Source: DASQZT01 sp963728965 (lineage in GTDB: Bacteria; Acidobacteriota; Terriglobia; Bryobacterales; Bryobacteraceae). From it: a stretch of DNA of 64,000 bases. Shown one piece after another: positions 49,294 through 59,071 of this stretch. The notes under the pieces were generated by a model. The model was not told the origin of the DNA, searched no databases, and saw only the letters and a program-made list of their open reading frames with translations. Location of the stretch: NCBI GenBank assembly GCA_963728965.1, contig CAVSMH010000008.1, positions 248,001-312,000 on the forward strand, given 5' to 3'. The position numbers were made by a program, and so were the translations under genes. Position 1 is the first letter of the stretch. Each line of letters starts with the position of its first letter.

Positions 49294-51426
49294 TCTGTGA
49301 CCTGAAGCATCGTTTGCCCCGTGGTGGCCAAACGATCCTTCCTGTTGGACGGGACGTCCCTGGATCAGGTTGTCGACGGCGTGCCACTGAAAACAGGAGC
49401 CGTCTTTGCGGTCGGGCGCCGGACCGGCATGGTCAGCGGCGATCGCGCCGGGCGTTGGCGGCGCCACGATGTAGCGATGCGTAACTAGGGACAGGAGCAA
49501 CGTGTCGCCGCGCTGCAGGTCCACCCATTGGAACGTCTCGCCGTCGCCGGGTTTCCCCCGCTTCAGCGTGATCTCGCCGGCCTTCCCGGTTCCGCCGACC
49601 GAAACGTAGGCCCCGGACGAGGTCTGGAGCGCGATCCGGCCGCGGCCCCGATCTACCACGCGAAATGGCGTCGCCCGATCGCTCTGGGCGGTGGCCTGCA
49701 CCTGCCCGTCGATCGCCGCGAGCACGTTGCCGTTCGCAAGGTCGGCGAAGGTGATCCGCTTGCCGTACGGAATGGGCTTGGTTAGCCCGCGAGGACGCGG
49801 CTCGTCGACAACGAAATCATCGAAGTCGGCCTGCCCTCCGGGCGCGCCGCCCGTACTGTAGTGGAACAGCGCATAGCGGACGCCCTGAAATGTCTTGAGC
49901 TGGAATGGCAGCTTCAGTTCGCCGCCGATCGACTTGAACTCGCGTCCATCGACGCTGTAGCTGAATTGCGCGGTGTCGATATCGAAGTTGCAGTGCACCC
50001 GCAGCTTCAGGCGCGCTTTCTGCAAGGGCTCGCGTTTGGTTTCCCCCGTGGTTTGGTCGTAGAATTCGAGCCCGAGGCCGTCCGGGCCGCGCCTGACCCC
50101 AATCCACGAATACGGCAGGTTCAACAGCGCCACTCCCGCGACGTCGCCGGCTTGCAGCCCGGTGGCGTCGAGATCCGTCGTGGCGGTGGATTCCGGCCCT
50201 ACCGCGCGCTGCGTCAGCGAATTTCGCGCCCACCAGAAATCGCGCGCGGGAAGCGAATGCAGGCGAAGATACCCCGGACGCTCCGTGAGCGACCACTTGG
50301 TGTCGTCCGGGACATGGTTCCATTGCCAGACAGCCTGCAGCTTCGGTTTGGAGAAATCGTCGCTGCGGTCGTAGGGCGAGGTCACCGGATCGACCCGCCC
50401 GGTATCGGGTTTGACCCAGGTCTTCGGCGTGCGTCTGAGGTTGCCGGGCAGGCCGAAGTAGGGCCAGCCGTCCACCCACGTCACCGGCGAAAGAGAAGTG
50501 AGGCGGCCGATCGAGTTGTGATCCTGCATCGAGAAGCCCCACCATTCGCCCTTCACGGTGTCGATGATGCCTCCCTGGTGCAGGGTCAGGCTGGCGCGCT
50601 CGCTGGGATTCGGTGGCGTGATCTCGAACGGAGGCGTCTGCCGCCGCAGGCGATAGCTCTGGCCGATTCCGAGGCTCTCTCCTTCGCTGATCGTCTTCAC
50701 CTCCCACGGGCCCGCCAGACGGTCCGCCCGCGCGCACTTCATCGGCACGTGACCGCCGGGAATCGCGCTGACGATGTAGTACTTGCCCTTGAGCTTGTAG
50801 ATGTGCGACCCCTCGCCCATGCCGAGCTCCGGGCCAATCAGGACGCGATCCGTTCCGCGAAGCAGTCCCGTCAGCTCCAGGTTCAGTTCGACGATGTGGA
50901 TCGTCCTGGCGCCGTAGACCGCGTAAATCTTGCCATCGTCGTCGAACAATACCGAGACATCGTGCAGCCCCTGCTCGATGCGATTGTGTTTCCAGGGACC
51001 GCGCGGATCGGAGGCGCGAAACACCTGAAGGCCGAAGCGATTCACGTTGGCGAAGATGTAATAGGTCCCCTTGGAATATCGGAAGCTGGGCGCCCAGATT
51101 CCCTGCCCGTAGATCTCCTTCCCGTCTTCGAGCCGGAACGCGGGACCGAGGTCCAGTCGCTCGAACGCGTAGCCGACGATGCGCCAGTTCACCAGGTCCC
51201 GCGAATGCAAAATCGGCAGACCCGGCATAGTGTGCATCGTGGTCCCCGTCAGGTAGTAGTCGGGGCCGACCCGGATCATATCGGGATCCGAGAACTCGTC
51301 ATAGAACAGCGGGTTGGAATACGTCCCGTTGCCGTTGTCGGCCGCCCAGGACACGGGCGCCTTCCGGGAGTCCGCGCCCCAGGCGCTAAGCGCGGCGATC
51401 GCCAGCAGCAGCGCGACGCCGCCCAT
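49255..51426 (-). CDS. Glycoside hydrolase family 43 with beta-trefoil-like C-terminus
   Basis: The 723-residue protein has a signal peptide (about 1-18) and a five-bladed GH43 domain (~30-330). The catalytic base is Asp47 in FYDEFSDPDMIRVG; IWAPSFRY and LHDVSVLFDDDGKIYAVYG carry the second Asp, and MGEGSHIYKLKGKYYI the acid Glu. A beta-sandwich follows (~350-560, GH43_C2/DUF1349-like), then a C-terminal domain with strands such as GAYVSVGGTGKAGEITLK. It is likely a beta-xylosidase or alpha-L-arabinofuranosidase. It overlaps the GH51 gene by ATGA. The last ~13 residues are read through repeat copy 2, so the natural C-terminus may have been replaced. Confidence 0.9.
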   Translation of the reverse strand: MGGVALLLAIAALSAWGADSRKAPVSWAADNGNGTYSNPLFYDEFSDPDMIRVGPDYYLTGTTMHTMPGLPILHSRDLVNWRIVGYAFERLDLGPAFRLEDGKEIYGQGIWAPSFRYSKGTYYIFANVNRFGLQVFRASDPRGPWKHNRIEQGLHDVSVLFDDDGKIYAVYGARTIHIVELNLELTGLLRGTDRVLIGPELGMGEGSHIYKLKGKYYIVSAIPGGHVPMKCARADRLAGPWEVKTISEGESLGIGQSYRLRRQTPPFEITPPNPSERASLTLHQGGIIDTVKGEWWGFSMQDHNSIGRLTSLSPVTWVDGWPYFGLPGNLRRTPKTWVKPDTGRVDPVTSPYDRSDDFSKPKLQAVWQWNHVPDDTKWSLTERPGYLRLHSLPARDFWWARNSLTQRAVGPESTATTDLDATGLQAGDVAGVALLNLPYSWIGVRRGPDGLGLEFYDQTTGETKREPLQKARLKLRVHCNFDIDTAQFSYSVDGREFKSIGGELKLPFQLKTFQGVRYALFHYSTGGAPGGQADFDDFVVDEPRPRGLTKPIPYGKRITFADLANGNVLAAIDGQVQATAQSDRATPFRVVDRGRGRIALQTSSGAYVSVGGTGKAGEITLKRGKPGDGETFQWVDLQRGDTLLLSLVTHRYIVAPPTPGAIAADHAGPAPDRKDGSCFQWHAVDNLIQGRPVQQEGSFGHHGANDASGHRLAEPHEWILAQQ

Positions 51427-53351
51427 CAGATATGCCGTCCGACCGGCGCGGCTACGATTTCCATCACCTGAATCGAATACGGCGGCAGCACGTGTTCGAG
51501 GTGTTCGCCTTTGACGGTCAGTTTCGAGCGGACCGGCACGACGCGGTTGGGATTGGCAATGGTGTTGGTCGCCCAAGTGGTGTTTGCCTTCAGCGTGTCC
51601 ACCTGCGCGATATGATTTCCGGCGCCGAGGCCGCTCAGCGTAATCGCGACCGGCTGCGCCGTGGACGCCGCATTGACCAGCTTCAGGCATGCCTTCGAGC
51701 CCTTCGACGCCGTCACCGAGTAGAAGAACTTCTCGCCGGCGCCGGCCACCTCGGACTCCATGGTCTGATCGCCCAGGCACGACGAGAACATCACCTGCGC
51801 ATAGTAGGCCGGCGATCCGTAGCTGTTCAGCGCGTCGTAGCCGATCAGGTCGGTGCTCCACTGCATGCCGCCGGGGTTGATGTTGACGAACAGCGGCGCA
51901 TACGCCGACATCACGACCAGATCGCTGTTCCGCTCCAGGCCGGTCAGGAATGCGGCATCGCCCAGCGCCGCCCCGAGATTCGGAGTCGGCGTGCCTTCCC
52001 GCGTCGCCCATTCGCCGACGAAAATCTTGGGACCTTTGCGGTCGACGCTATCGTAGTGTTTCGCCAACTCGAACATGTGCTGCTCGCGGCTGTAGTAATG
52101 GTCGTCAACTACGTCGGGGACGACGCCCTTCACGGGCATCGTGGCAATCACCTGAATGCTCGGGTGCTTGGCCTTGATCGCCTGCATGAATTGAGCGAAC
52201 CGGCCATCGTACGTCCTGGCCCGGTCGAAATTGTCCTCATTGCCGACTTCCACGTAACGCAGTTGGAAGGGAGCGGGATGTCCATCGCGGGCGCGCACTG
52301 CGCCCCACTTCGTGTCGCCCCCGCCGGTCACGTATTCGATCTCCTCCAGCGCGTCCTGCACGTAGGGGTCGAGCTCGCGGCCCGGCTTCACCACCTGTCC
52401 ACCCAGCGAGTACCCGGCGTAGACACCGAGCACAGGCTCCATGCGCAGATCCTCGCACCACTGCAGGAACTCCAGCAGGCCCATGCCGTCCGAGGAGTGA
52501 TAGCTCCAGGTGGTAGGGTGGGTCGGCCGCTCGACCAGCGGCCCGATCATCTTTTTCCAATCGAACCGCGTCTCGATGCGTCCGCCTTCCAGATAATTGC
52601 CTCCGGGAAAACGCAGGAAGGAGGGACGCATCGCCGCCAGCTTCTCCATGATGTCGATGCGGTTGCCGTTCGGCCGGCCTTTGTACGTCGGTGGAAAGAC
52701 AGAGACCAGTTGCAGCCACACGGTCGCGGGTCTGTCGATCGTGATCTCGAGGTGGTTCTCGGAAGACGCCGGCACGTTCCCGGACTGCATTTCGAACTGG
52801 TACTCCTTCCAGGCCGTCCCGCCGGCCGGCACGGACGCGCTGGCGAGCACCTGGCCCGACATGTCCGCGACGAGCGCGATCTTCAGCGGCAACGTGCCCT
52901 CCGAACCGGTCTTGGCGAACAACGAACCGGTATACCGCGTGTTCGGACGCACCGCGATTCCCCAGTAGCCTTCGTTGAGCAGGCCGGCCGGGCTGTTCGC
53001 GTCCGCCCTGGTGACCTCGAGCTTCGCGCTGTTGGTGATCGCCTTGGACGGTCCTTCCCTGGAATCGACGCTGAACTTCGCGGAGGACGTCCCCTTCTCG
53101 ATCTGGAACCAGTTGAGAATCCCGCTCCAGTCCGAGCGGAAGGTCCGGTTCCGGACCAGCTCGGCATACAGACCGCCGTCGTACGAGTAATTGATCTCTT
53201 CCGTCATGAGGCCGTACAAGGTCGGACTCACCGGGGCCTTTGCCCGGCCGAGGTCCACCTTCAAGGTGGCCGGCGCCTGCGCGAAAAGCGGCGTCCCCAG
53301 AAGCGTGGTGAATATCAGGGCGATAGCGGCTCTACCGATGCGATCGTTCAT
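51426..53351 (-). CDS. Alpha-L-arabinofuranosidase, GH51
   Basis: The 641-residue secreted enzyme removes arabinose side chains from arabinoxylan or arabinan. It has a signal peptide (MNDRIGRAAIALIFTTLLGT), an N-terminal carbohydrate-binding-like sandwich (~120-230), the catalytic TIM barrel and a C-terminal beta domain. The acid/base is Glu372 in VEVGNEDNF; the nucleophile is Glu447 in FVGEWATREG. FLRFPGGNYLEGG marks barrel strand entry. The start at 53351 is preferred over 53366 because AAGGAA lies 6 nt upstream. It overlaps GH43 by 4 bp and probably shares a transcript with the esterase at 54695. Confidence 0.95.
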   Translation of the reverse strand: MNDRIGRAAIALIFTTLLGTPLFAQAPATLKVDLGRAKAPVSPTLYGLMTEEINYSYDGGLYAELVRNRTFRSDWSGILNWFQIEKGTSSAKFSVDSREGPSKAITNSAKLEVTRADANSPAGLLNEGYWGIAVRPNTRYTGSLFAKTGSEGTLPLKIALVADMSGQVLASASVPAGGTAWKEYQFEMQSGNVPASSENHLEITIDRPATVWLQLVSVFPPTYKGRPNGNRIDIMEKLAAMRPSFLRFPGGNYLEGGRIETRFDWKKMIGPLVERPTHPTTWSYHSSDGMGLLEFLQWCEDLRMEPVLGVYAGYSLGGQVVKPGRELDPYVQDALEEIEYVTGGGDTKWGAVRARDGHPAPFQLRYVEVGNEDNFDRARTYDGRFAQFMQAIKAKHPSIQVIATMPVKGVVPDVVDDHYYSREQHMFELAKHYDSVDRKGPKIFVGEWATREGTPTPNLGAALGDAAFLTGLERNSDLVVMSAYAPLFVNINPGGMQWSTDLIGYDALNSYGSPAYYAQVMFSSCLGDQTMESEVAGAGEKFFYSVTASKGSKACLKLVNAASTAQPVAITLSGLGAGNHIAQVDTLKANTTWATNTIANPNRVVPVRSKLTVKGEHLEHVLPPYSIQVMEIVAAPVGRHI

Positions 53352-53483
53352 GATTTCCTTTTCCATGGTGTTACCGGCGGTGCGCCTCGTCGGCCTTTCC
53401 GAAGGCCCTAAACTCGACAATACCCAATGTCAAGTCTCCCGTGTGCGGCCATTCCGTCACGCCGGGCCGAACGTACCGGCAGC

Positions 53484-54695
53484 TTATTTGAAAAGCCGCG
53501 GAGCGAAATCGTAAAGGCAGCGCCGCCACGTCAGCCACTCGTGCGCCGTGCCCGGCGATTCGAAATAGACGTTCTTGATACCGGCTTGCGTCAACGCTTC
53601 GCTGAACGTTTTCGTGCCGGCGCCTTCCGCGGAGCCGATGCCCAGGAACAGCACCTTCATCTTTTTGTTGAACGCCGAGGCATCCGCGAACACGCCGTTA
53701 TTCGAGGTCTTCGGATCGAAGCCGCCCCGTCCTCCGCTGCTGCCGCTGAACCCCCCCAGGTACGCGAACTTGTCCAGGTTGGAGAGCACGGTCGTGAACG
53801 ACTGCATGCCTCCCATCGAGAGCCCCGCCATCGCACGGTTCTCGCGCCCGGCCGCCACACGGTACGTCCGCTCCACCATCGGAATGAGATCCGTGACCAT
53901 CATCTCCGTAAAGACCGCGGCCCAGTTGCCGCCGAGTCCTCCACGGCCTCCCGCCGGAGCCCCGCGTCCGCCCGCCGGCGCCACATCTGCCATCGTGGGC
54001 CGGGCGATAATGCCGCGGGCTGCAAACAGCGAGGCATCCCCGCCCGGCTTCACCGCATTCAGATTGTCCATGACGGCGATCATCGGCTTGGCCTTCTTCG
54101 CCGCGATGAGATTATCCAGGATGAATTCCACGTGCCCCTGCGTGGTCCAACCCTGCTCGTTCTCGCCCCAGCCGTGCAGCAGGTACAGGACCGGGTACCG
54201 AGCGCGCGAATTGGCGTCGTACTCCGGCGGAGTGTACACGTAACAGCGGCGCCACTTGCCCGTGACCTTGGAGTAATACCATCGCTGGCTCACTTGGCCG
54301 TGCGGCACGTCCTGGGCGGAGTAGTAGGCGGCATCGGCCGCCGCCTCGGGAATCTCGATCCCGCTGTTGTCCCAGCCCGAGCCGAAAAACGTGCGCGTCG
54401 CCGGATCGGCGACCACCGAGCCATCGACGACGATGCTGTAGTAATGGAACCCGACCACCTGCGGCGGGATGGTGGCCATCCACAAGCCGTCGGCTCCGCG
54501 CGCCATGTCGTGCGCGCCGCCCAATCGCACCTGGACTTTTTGCGCATCCGGCGCCGCCACCCGGAACGTCACCCGGCGATCGGGATGCACACAGGGGTAT
54601 GGCGCCCCTGGAATGTTCAGTGAGGAAGGCTTGCATTCATTCGCCTGTCCCCACCCGAGCGCGCAACCGAGCAGCGCCCATATGGCGAGTCTCAT
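53484..54695 (-). CDS. Secreted esterase with N-terminal E-set domain (CE1/feruloyl type)
   Basis: The 403-residue protein has a signal peptide (MRLAIWALLGCALGWGQA), a beta-sandwich early-set domain (~30-115, VTFRVAAPDAQKVQVRLGG), and an esterase domain. The oxyanion/entry segment is YPVLYLLHGWGENEQGW, the nucleophile elbow AGLSMGGMQS, and the His in SPGTAHEWLTWRR. A glycine/alanine/arginine repeat (APAGGRGAPAGGRGG) interrupts the fold. This matches feruloyl- or acetyl-esterases fused in xylanase systems. The ribosome site is a perfect AAGGAGG. It precedes GH51 on the same strand. Confidence 0.88.
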   Translation of the reverse strand: MRLAIWALLGCALGWGQANECKPSSLNIPGAPYPCVHPDRRVTFRVAAPDAQKVQVRLGGAHDMARGADGLWMATIPPQVVGFHYYSIVVDGSVVADPATRTFFGSGWDNSGIEIPEAAADAAYYSAQDVPHGQVSQRWYYSKVTGKWRRCYVYTPPEYDANSRARYPVLYLLHGWGENEQGWTTQGHVEFILDNLIAAKKAKPMIAVMDNLNAVKPGGDASLFAARGIIARPTMADVAPAGGRGAPAGGRGGLGGNWAAVFTEMMVTDLIPMVERTYRVAAGRENRAMAGLSMGGMQSFTTVLSNLDKFAYLGGFSGSSGGRGGFDPKTSNNGVFADASAFNKKMKVLFLGIGSAEGAGTKTFSEALTQAGIKNVYFESPGTAHEWLTWRRCLYDFAPRLFK

Positions 54696-54714
54696 TGGGT
54701 CCTCCTTGTAGGTA

Positions 54715-54850
54715 TCAGAACAAGCTCCGGCTTAGATTGTACAGCTTGATGCCGGCCTGCATGCGGCGCGGGGTGTTGCCCTGCGTCGTCACTCGCCGCC
54801 GGGTCAGCCCATCAGGGCGCTTACAGTTCTTCTGGATCTTCGCCCCAATG
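54715..54850 (-). pseudogene. Possible C-terminal remnant of a TonB-dependent receptor
   Basis: The minus-strand frame ends RVTTQGNTPRRMQAGIKLY plus a few residues and a Phe. This pattern (threonine-rich turn, P-R-x-M/I-Q, G/A-x-K-L-Y/F) is how acidobacterial receptor barrels end. No other receptor part is seen. It may be the stub of a glycan receptor once belonging to this cluster. The remaining ~350 bp up to 55053 show no gene. Confidence 0.3.
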
Positions 54851-55053
54851 TGAACTACACTCTCGTTAGCCCACATGCTCCGACCCTTCCGCGCAACCCC
54901 CACCTGTCCCGCCCCACCCTGCGGCCGGCTGTGGACGGCGCGCACCAACTCCGGTTGCCCAGCGGCGTCCGCATCCGCGCGATCCGGACGGCCGGCAGAC
55001 GATTCCCTCCACGCCCCGGCTGAATCTCAAGGCGGCATAAAGGACCACTGACG

Positions 55054-56121
55054 ATGAAGACGAACATTTTCGACGTGCTGACGATGACGCTCGGGCTCGC
55101 GCTGGTGGCGCCGGCGCAGGTCAAAACCGAGATTCCTCCGGTCGAGCCGGCAGCCAAACCCGTGACGCTGGAGCGCATCAAGATTCACGGCACGGCGCTC
55201 GAAGGGAATCTGGAAGGCGATGCAGTCGACCGCGACGTGCTGGTCTTCCTCCCGCCCAGCTACACTGCCAATCAGAGCCGCCGCTACCCGGTCGTCTATG
55301 CGCTGCATGGCTATTCGATCGGCGCCTCGCAGTGGGCGCAGGAGATCCACGTCCCCCAGACGATCGAGGGCGCCTTTGCCAAAGGCGCGCAGGACATGAT
55401 CGTAGTCCTGCCCGATTCCAAAACAGTGCACAACGGCTCGATGTATTCCAGTTCGGCCACGACCGGCGACTTCGAGCAGTTCATCGCCCGCGATGTCGTC
55501 GCCTATATGGATGCTCACTACCGCACGATTCCCAAGCGGAGCAGCCGGGGGCTGGTCGGTCATTCGATGGGCGGCTATGGCGCCAGCCGGATCGGCATGA
55601 AGCATGCCGATGTCTTCGGCAGCCTCTATATCATGAGCCCGTGCTGCCTCTCGGCGCGTGGCGCGGGCCCCGGCAACCCCGCCAACGAGAAAACGCTGGA
55701 GGCAGTCAAAACCCCGGCCGATTCCGCCGCGCTGCCTTTCGGCTTGCGCGCCCAGCTTGCCTCCGCGGCCGCCTGGTCGCCGAATCCCAAGAACCCGCCG
55801 CTCTATCTGGATCTGCCCGCTAAGAACGGCGTGGTCCGCCAGGACGTGTTGGCCAAGTGGGCGGCGAACGCGCCGCTGGCGTTCGTCGATCAGTACATCG
55901 GCAACCTGCGGCAGTACCGGGCGATTGCCATCGACGTCGGCGACCAGGACAGCCTGCGAGTCGATACCGGCAAGCTGCACGACGTTCTCGACAACTACGG
56001 CGTCTTTCACACCTTCGAGATCTATTCGGGAACCCATACCAGCGCCGTGGCCGATCGCTTCCAGAACCACGTGCTGCCGTTTTTCAATCAGAATCTGTGT
56101 TCCGGGAACGGCTGCAAGTAA
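55054..56121 (+). CDS. Secreted esterase, CE1-like alpha/beta hydrolase
   Basis: The 355-residue protein has a signal peptide (to about residue 22) and an esterase domain. RYPVVYALHGYSIGASQW is the entry strand, GLVGHSMGGYGASRIG the nucleophile elbow, and YSGTHTSAVADRFQNH holds the likely catalytic His. VDRDVLVFLPPSY is a common start of esterase D/feruloyl esterase domains. It probably removes acyl groups from hemicellulose. It is divergent from the E-set esterase and 20 bp before the CE7 gene, so it starts a plus-strand operon of three genes. Confidence 0.87.
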   Translation: MKTNIFDVLTMTLGLALVAPAQVKTEIPPVEPAAKPVTLERIKIHGTALEGNLEGDAVDRDVLVFLPPSYTANQSRRYPVVYALHGYSIGASQWAQEIHVPQTIEGAFAKGAQDMIVVLPDSKTVHNGSMYSSSATTGDFEQFIARDVVAYMDAHYRTIPKRSSRGLVGHSMGGYGASRIGMKHADVFGSLYIMSPCCLSARGAGPGNPANEKTLEAVKTPADSAALPFGLRAQLASAAAWSPNPKNPPLYLDLPAKNGVVRQDVLAKWAANAPLAFVDQYIGNLRQYRAIAIDVGDQDSLRVDTGKLHDVLDNYGVFHTFEIYSGTHTSAVADRFQNHVLPFFNQNLCSGNGCK

Positions 56122-56141
56122 CTCTTGTTTCGGAGATTTCC

Positions 56142-57662
56142 ATGATTCGACCCAGTCCCCGCTTTTTATCCGCGTACCTGCTCGCCGCCACGTTCGCATT
56201 GGCCCAGCGCGGCGCCCCGATCCCACAGCAACTCGCCTTTACGCCATATCACGCCAGCGGCATCTACAAGCTCGGAGAGACCGTCGGCTGGACGGTCACG
56301 CCGGGTCCCGTTCCGCCTGCCTACGCGTACAAGTGGACCATCCGGCGCAATAACGCCGTGGTTCTTGAGGAAGGCAAGCTGGACCTTGCTACGGGCAAGG
56401 ACAAGATCGAAATCGCCGGCGACCAGCCCGAGATGCTCTATGTCGCCGTTGAAGCGTACGCTAATCTGGCCCCCGATACGCCAGCCCCGAACGCAGCGCC
56501 CGCGCCCCAAACCGCCCAAGCCGCCCAAGCCGCTGGTCCGGGCCCGGGCCGTGCCCCCGCGCCCGCTTTCACGGGCGGCAATACCGGGCGCAACAACGGA
56601 CTGTATGCGGTCGGTGCGGCTGTCGCGCCGGAGAAACTCGGACTTTCCACGCCGCGCCCGGACGATTTCGACGCCTTCTGGGACGGCAAACTCGCCGCGC
56701 AGGCCAGGATCCCGATCAACGCCGTCCTCACGAAAGTCGACACCGATGTTCCCGGCGTCGAGTTGAATATGTTCGTATTGGACGCGCTCGGATCCCAGGC
56801 GCACGGCTATGTCGCCAAGCCCGCCAAGGAAGGCAAATTTCCCGCGCTCATCCAATTGCAGTATGCGGGCGTCTACGCCTTGAACGCGCGCGCCGCGGCC
56901 CAACGCGCGGCCGAAGGCTGGCTCATGATTAACGTGGATTCCCACGACAAGCTGCCGTCCGATCCGTCCGGGAACATACCCCGCGGCTACCAGGCCGTCG
57001 GCAACACCGATCGCGAGACGTCGTATTTCCTGAACATGTACCTGCGCGATTCGCGGGCGCTGGATTACCTGCTGACACGGCCCGACTGGGATGGCAAAAC
57101 GATCGTGCTGACGGGCGGCAGCATGGGTGGACAACAGAGTCTCGTGCTCGCCGGTCTGCGGCCCGACAAAATCACCGCCGCGCTGGTCTGCGTGCCCGCC
57201 GGGGCGGATACCAACGCCGATCTCCACGGCCGCAAAGCCGGATATCCCAACTGGCCATCCGACAACGCGGACGCGATGCAGACCGCGCTCTATTTCGACA
57301 CCGTCAATTTTGCTGCGCGCATCAAGGCGCCGGTGATGGCGGGTATGGGTTTCATTGACACGATCTCGCCGCCCGCCGGGGTCTGGACGGCGCTGAACCA
57401 GATCCCCGGCCCCAAAGAGCCGCTCCCCATGATCGAGTCCGAACACGACAACCTGACGCCTCAAATGGGAAGGGCCTGCCCCGCGCGAACGAGAGAACTG
57501 CTCGATCTTTTGGTGAACGGCGGGGAATTCGATCCAGCCGGGCTGCCGGCCGCTGCCGATTGGACACGTCCCGCTCATCCTGATGGAGCGCGACAGCAGC
57601 GTACGGATGCTCGTCGACCGTTTGAATCGATCGGGGGCTACTACCCCAGGAAGACGCGATGA
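56142..57662 (+). CDS. Acetyl xylan esterase-like hydrolase, CE7/AXE1
   Basis: The 506-residue secreted protein has a signal peptide (MIRPSPRFLSAYLLAATFAL), an N-terminal beta domain (~40-110), an Ala/Pro-rich linker (~115-145) and an AXE1-type hydrolase domain. LSTPRPDDFDAFWDGKLA is a CE7 landmark, GGSMGGQQSLVLAGL the nucleophile elbow, and ESEHDNL the region of the His. It removes acetyl groups from xylan or its fragments. After LLDLLVNGGEF the frame runs another ~40 residues without family character, possibly a 3' frameshift or read-through. The stop overlaps the CoA transferase start (ATGA). Confidence 0.85.
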   Translation: MIRPSPRFLSAYLLAATFALAQRGAPIPQQLAFTPYHASGIYKLGETVGWTVTPGPVPPAYAYKWTIRRNNAVVLEEGKLDLATGKDKIEIAGDQPEMLYVAVEAYANLAPDTPAPNAAPAPQTAQAAQAAGPGPGRAPAPAFTGGNTGRNNGLYAVGAAVAPEKLGLSTPRPDDFDAFWDGKLAAQARIPINAVLTKVDTDVPGVELNMFVLDALGSQAHGYVAKPAKEGKFPALIQLQYAGVYALNARAAAQRAAEGWLMINVDSHDKLPSDPSGNIPRGYQAVGNTDRETSYFLNMYLRDSRALDYLLTRPDWDGKTIVLTGGSMGGQQSLVLAGLRPDKITAALVCVPAGADTNADLHGRKAGYPNWPSDNADAMQTALYFDTVNFAARIKAPVMAGMGFIDTISPPAGVWTALNQIPGPKEPLPMIESEHDNLTPQMGRACPARTRELLDLLVNGGEFDPAGLPAAADWTRPAHPDGARQQRTDARRPFESIGGYYPRKTR

Positions 57663-58906
57663 CCAACGGTAGATCGGATCGAGCCACCCCGCGGCCTTTG
57701 GACGGAGTTCGCGTGCTCGACTTTTCCCACGCTCTCGCCGGCCCCTTCTGTTCGCTCCTGCTGGCGGACTACGGCGCGGACGTCTACAAATTGGAGCCGC
57801 GCGCCGGCGATATGGGCAGGGGCTGGGGACCTCCGTTCACGGGCGGCGAGGCCCACTTCTTCCTCGGCCTGAATCGCGGCAAGCAAGGTGTCTCCATCGA
57901 CCTCAAGCGCCCCGAAGGGCTCGACCTCTGCCTGCGTCTGACCGGCAGGGTGGATGTGCTCCTCGAGAATTTCCGCCCGGGCGCCATGGATCGACTGGGG
58001 TTGGGCTACGCCGTGCTCCACCGCCGCCACCCCCGCCTGATCTACTGCTCCATTTCCGGGTATGGCCAGAACGGACCCTCGCGCGACGAGGCGGCTATGG
58101 ACTTGGTCCTTCAGGCTTCGAGCGGCCTGTTGAGCATCACGGGCACGGAGCAGGGTGAATATACCAGGTGCGGTTACGGCGTCACGGACACCACCGCGGG
58201 ACTGTTTTCCGTGATCGGCATTCTGCTGGCGCTGCGCGCGCGGGAGATCACCGAAACAGGCCAGTACGTCGATGTCGCCATGCTTGATAGCATGATCTCC
58301 ACGATGAGCTCTAACTACATGAGCTATCTGGGCTCCGGTGACGTGCCGAAACCGATGGGGACGTCATTCCCAACCGTGGTTCCTTACCGTGTGTTCACCA
58401 CCGCCGATAGCGCGGTCGCGATTGCCGTAGGCAGCGAGAGGCTTTGGTCGGCATTTTGCCGCGCCTTGGAGCGATCCGATCTCGAGAGGCATCCTGATTT
58501 CGCGACCAACGCCGGCCGGATTCGGAATCGCCGCGATCTGGAACCGCAGCTCGAATGCGAGTTTCGCAAGCGGCCCACTGCCGAATGGATTCGCAGGCTG
58601 CAAGCCGCCGGCGTCCCGGCCTCGCCGATCCGGTCGTTCAATGACGTTGCCGGGCACCCGCAATCCGCCGTGAGGGAAATGTTTCCGACCGTCGATCACC
58701 CGGCCGCGGGCCCGCACACGGTGACCGGGACGCCGATCAAGCTGTCGGAGACACCAGGATCGCCGGGCGCCCCGGCGCCGCTCGTCGGCCAGCACACCTC
58801 CTCCGTTCTCAGAGACTTGCTCGGCATGGATGATTCCGAAATCGATGCCCTCGCACAAAACGGAGTGATCTACCAGCGGCAGCCCGGGCCAGAATCGGCC
58901 GAATGA
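57659..58906 (+). CDS. CoA transferase family III (CaiB/BaiF)
   Basis: The 415-residue enzyme moves CoA between carboxylic acids. Family motifs are VLDFSHALAGPFCSLLLADY at the start, GVSIDLKRPEG, VLLENFRPGAMDRLGLGY, and ISGYGQNGP. The catalytic aspartate is Asp148 in EAAMDLVLQASSG. C-terminal GVPASPIRSFNDV is also typical. The gene is coupled to the CE7 esterase by ATGA. The acid it activates could come from the esterases or from the enolase-superfamily route, but this is a guess. Confidence 0.9.
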   Translation: MTNGRSDRATPRPLDGVRVLDFSHALAGPFCSLLLADYGADVYKLEPRAGDMGRGWGPPFTGGEAHFFLGLNRGKQGVSIDLKRPEGLDLCLRLTGRVDVLLENFRPGAMDRLGLGYAVLHRRHPRLIYCSISGYGQNGPSRDEAAMDLVLQASSGLLSITGTEQGEYTRCGYGVTDTTAGLFSVIGILLALRAREITETGQYVDVAMLDSMISTMSSNYMSYLGSGDVPKPMGTSFPTVVPYRVFTTADSAVAIAVGSERLWSAFCRALERSDLERHPDFATNAGRIRNRRDLEPQLECEFRKRPTAEWIRRLQAAGVPASPIRSFNDVAGHPQSAVREMFPTVDHPAAGPHTVTGTPIKLSETPGSPGAPAPLVGQHTSSVLRDLLGMDDSEIDALAQNGVIYQRQPGPESAE

Positions 58907-59071
58907 CCACATGCTGGCCATCCTCGGATTCGCGAGCAATATTCCGTTCCGCGGATCAGTGCCCGTGCCGGATTTACGCGCCGATAAACCGCCGAAGGCG
59001 CCCCGTCACGCGATAGACGGGCGGCTGCCAGGAATCGATCTTCGCCGTGAACCCGAGTTCCTGGTTCGTAC

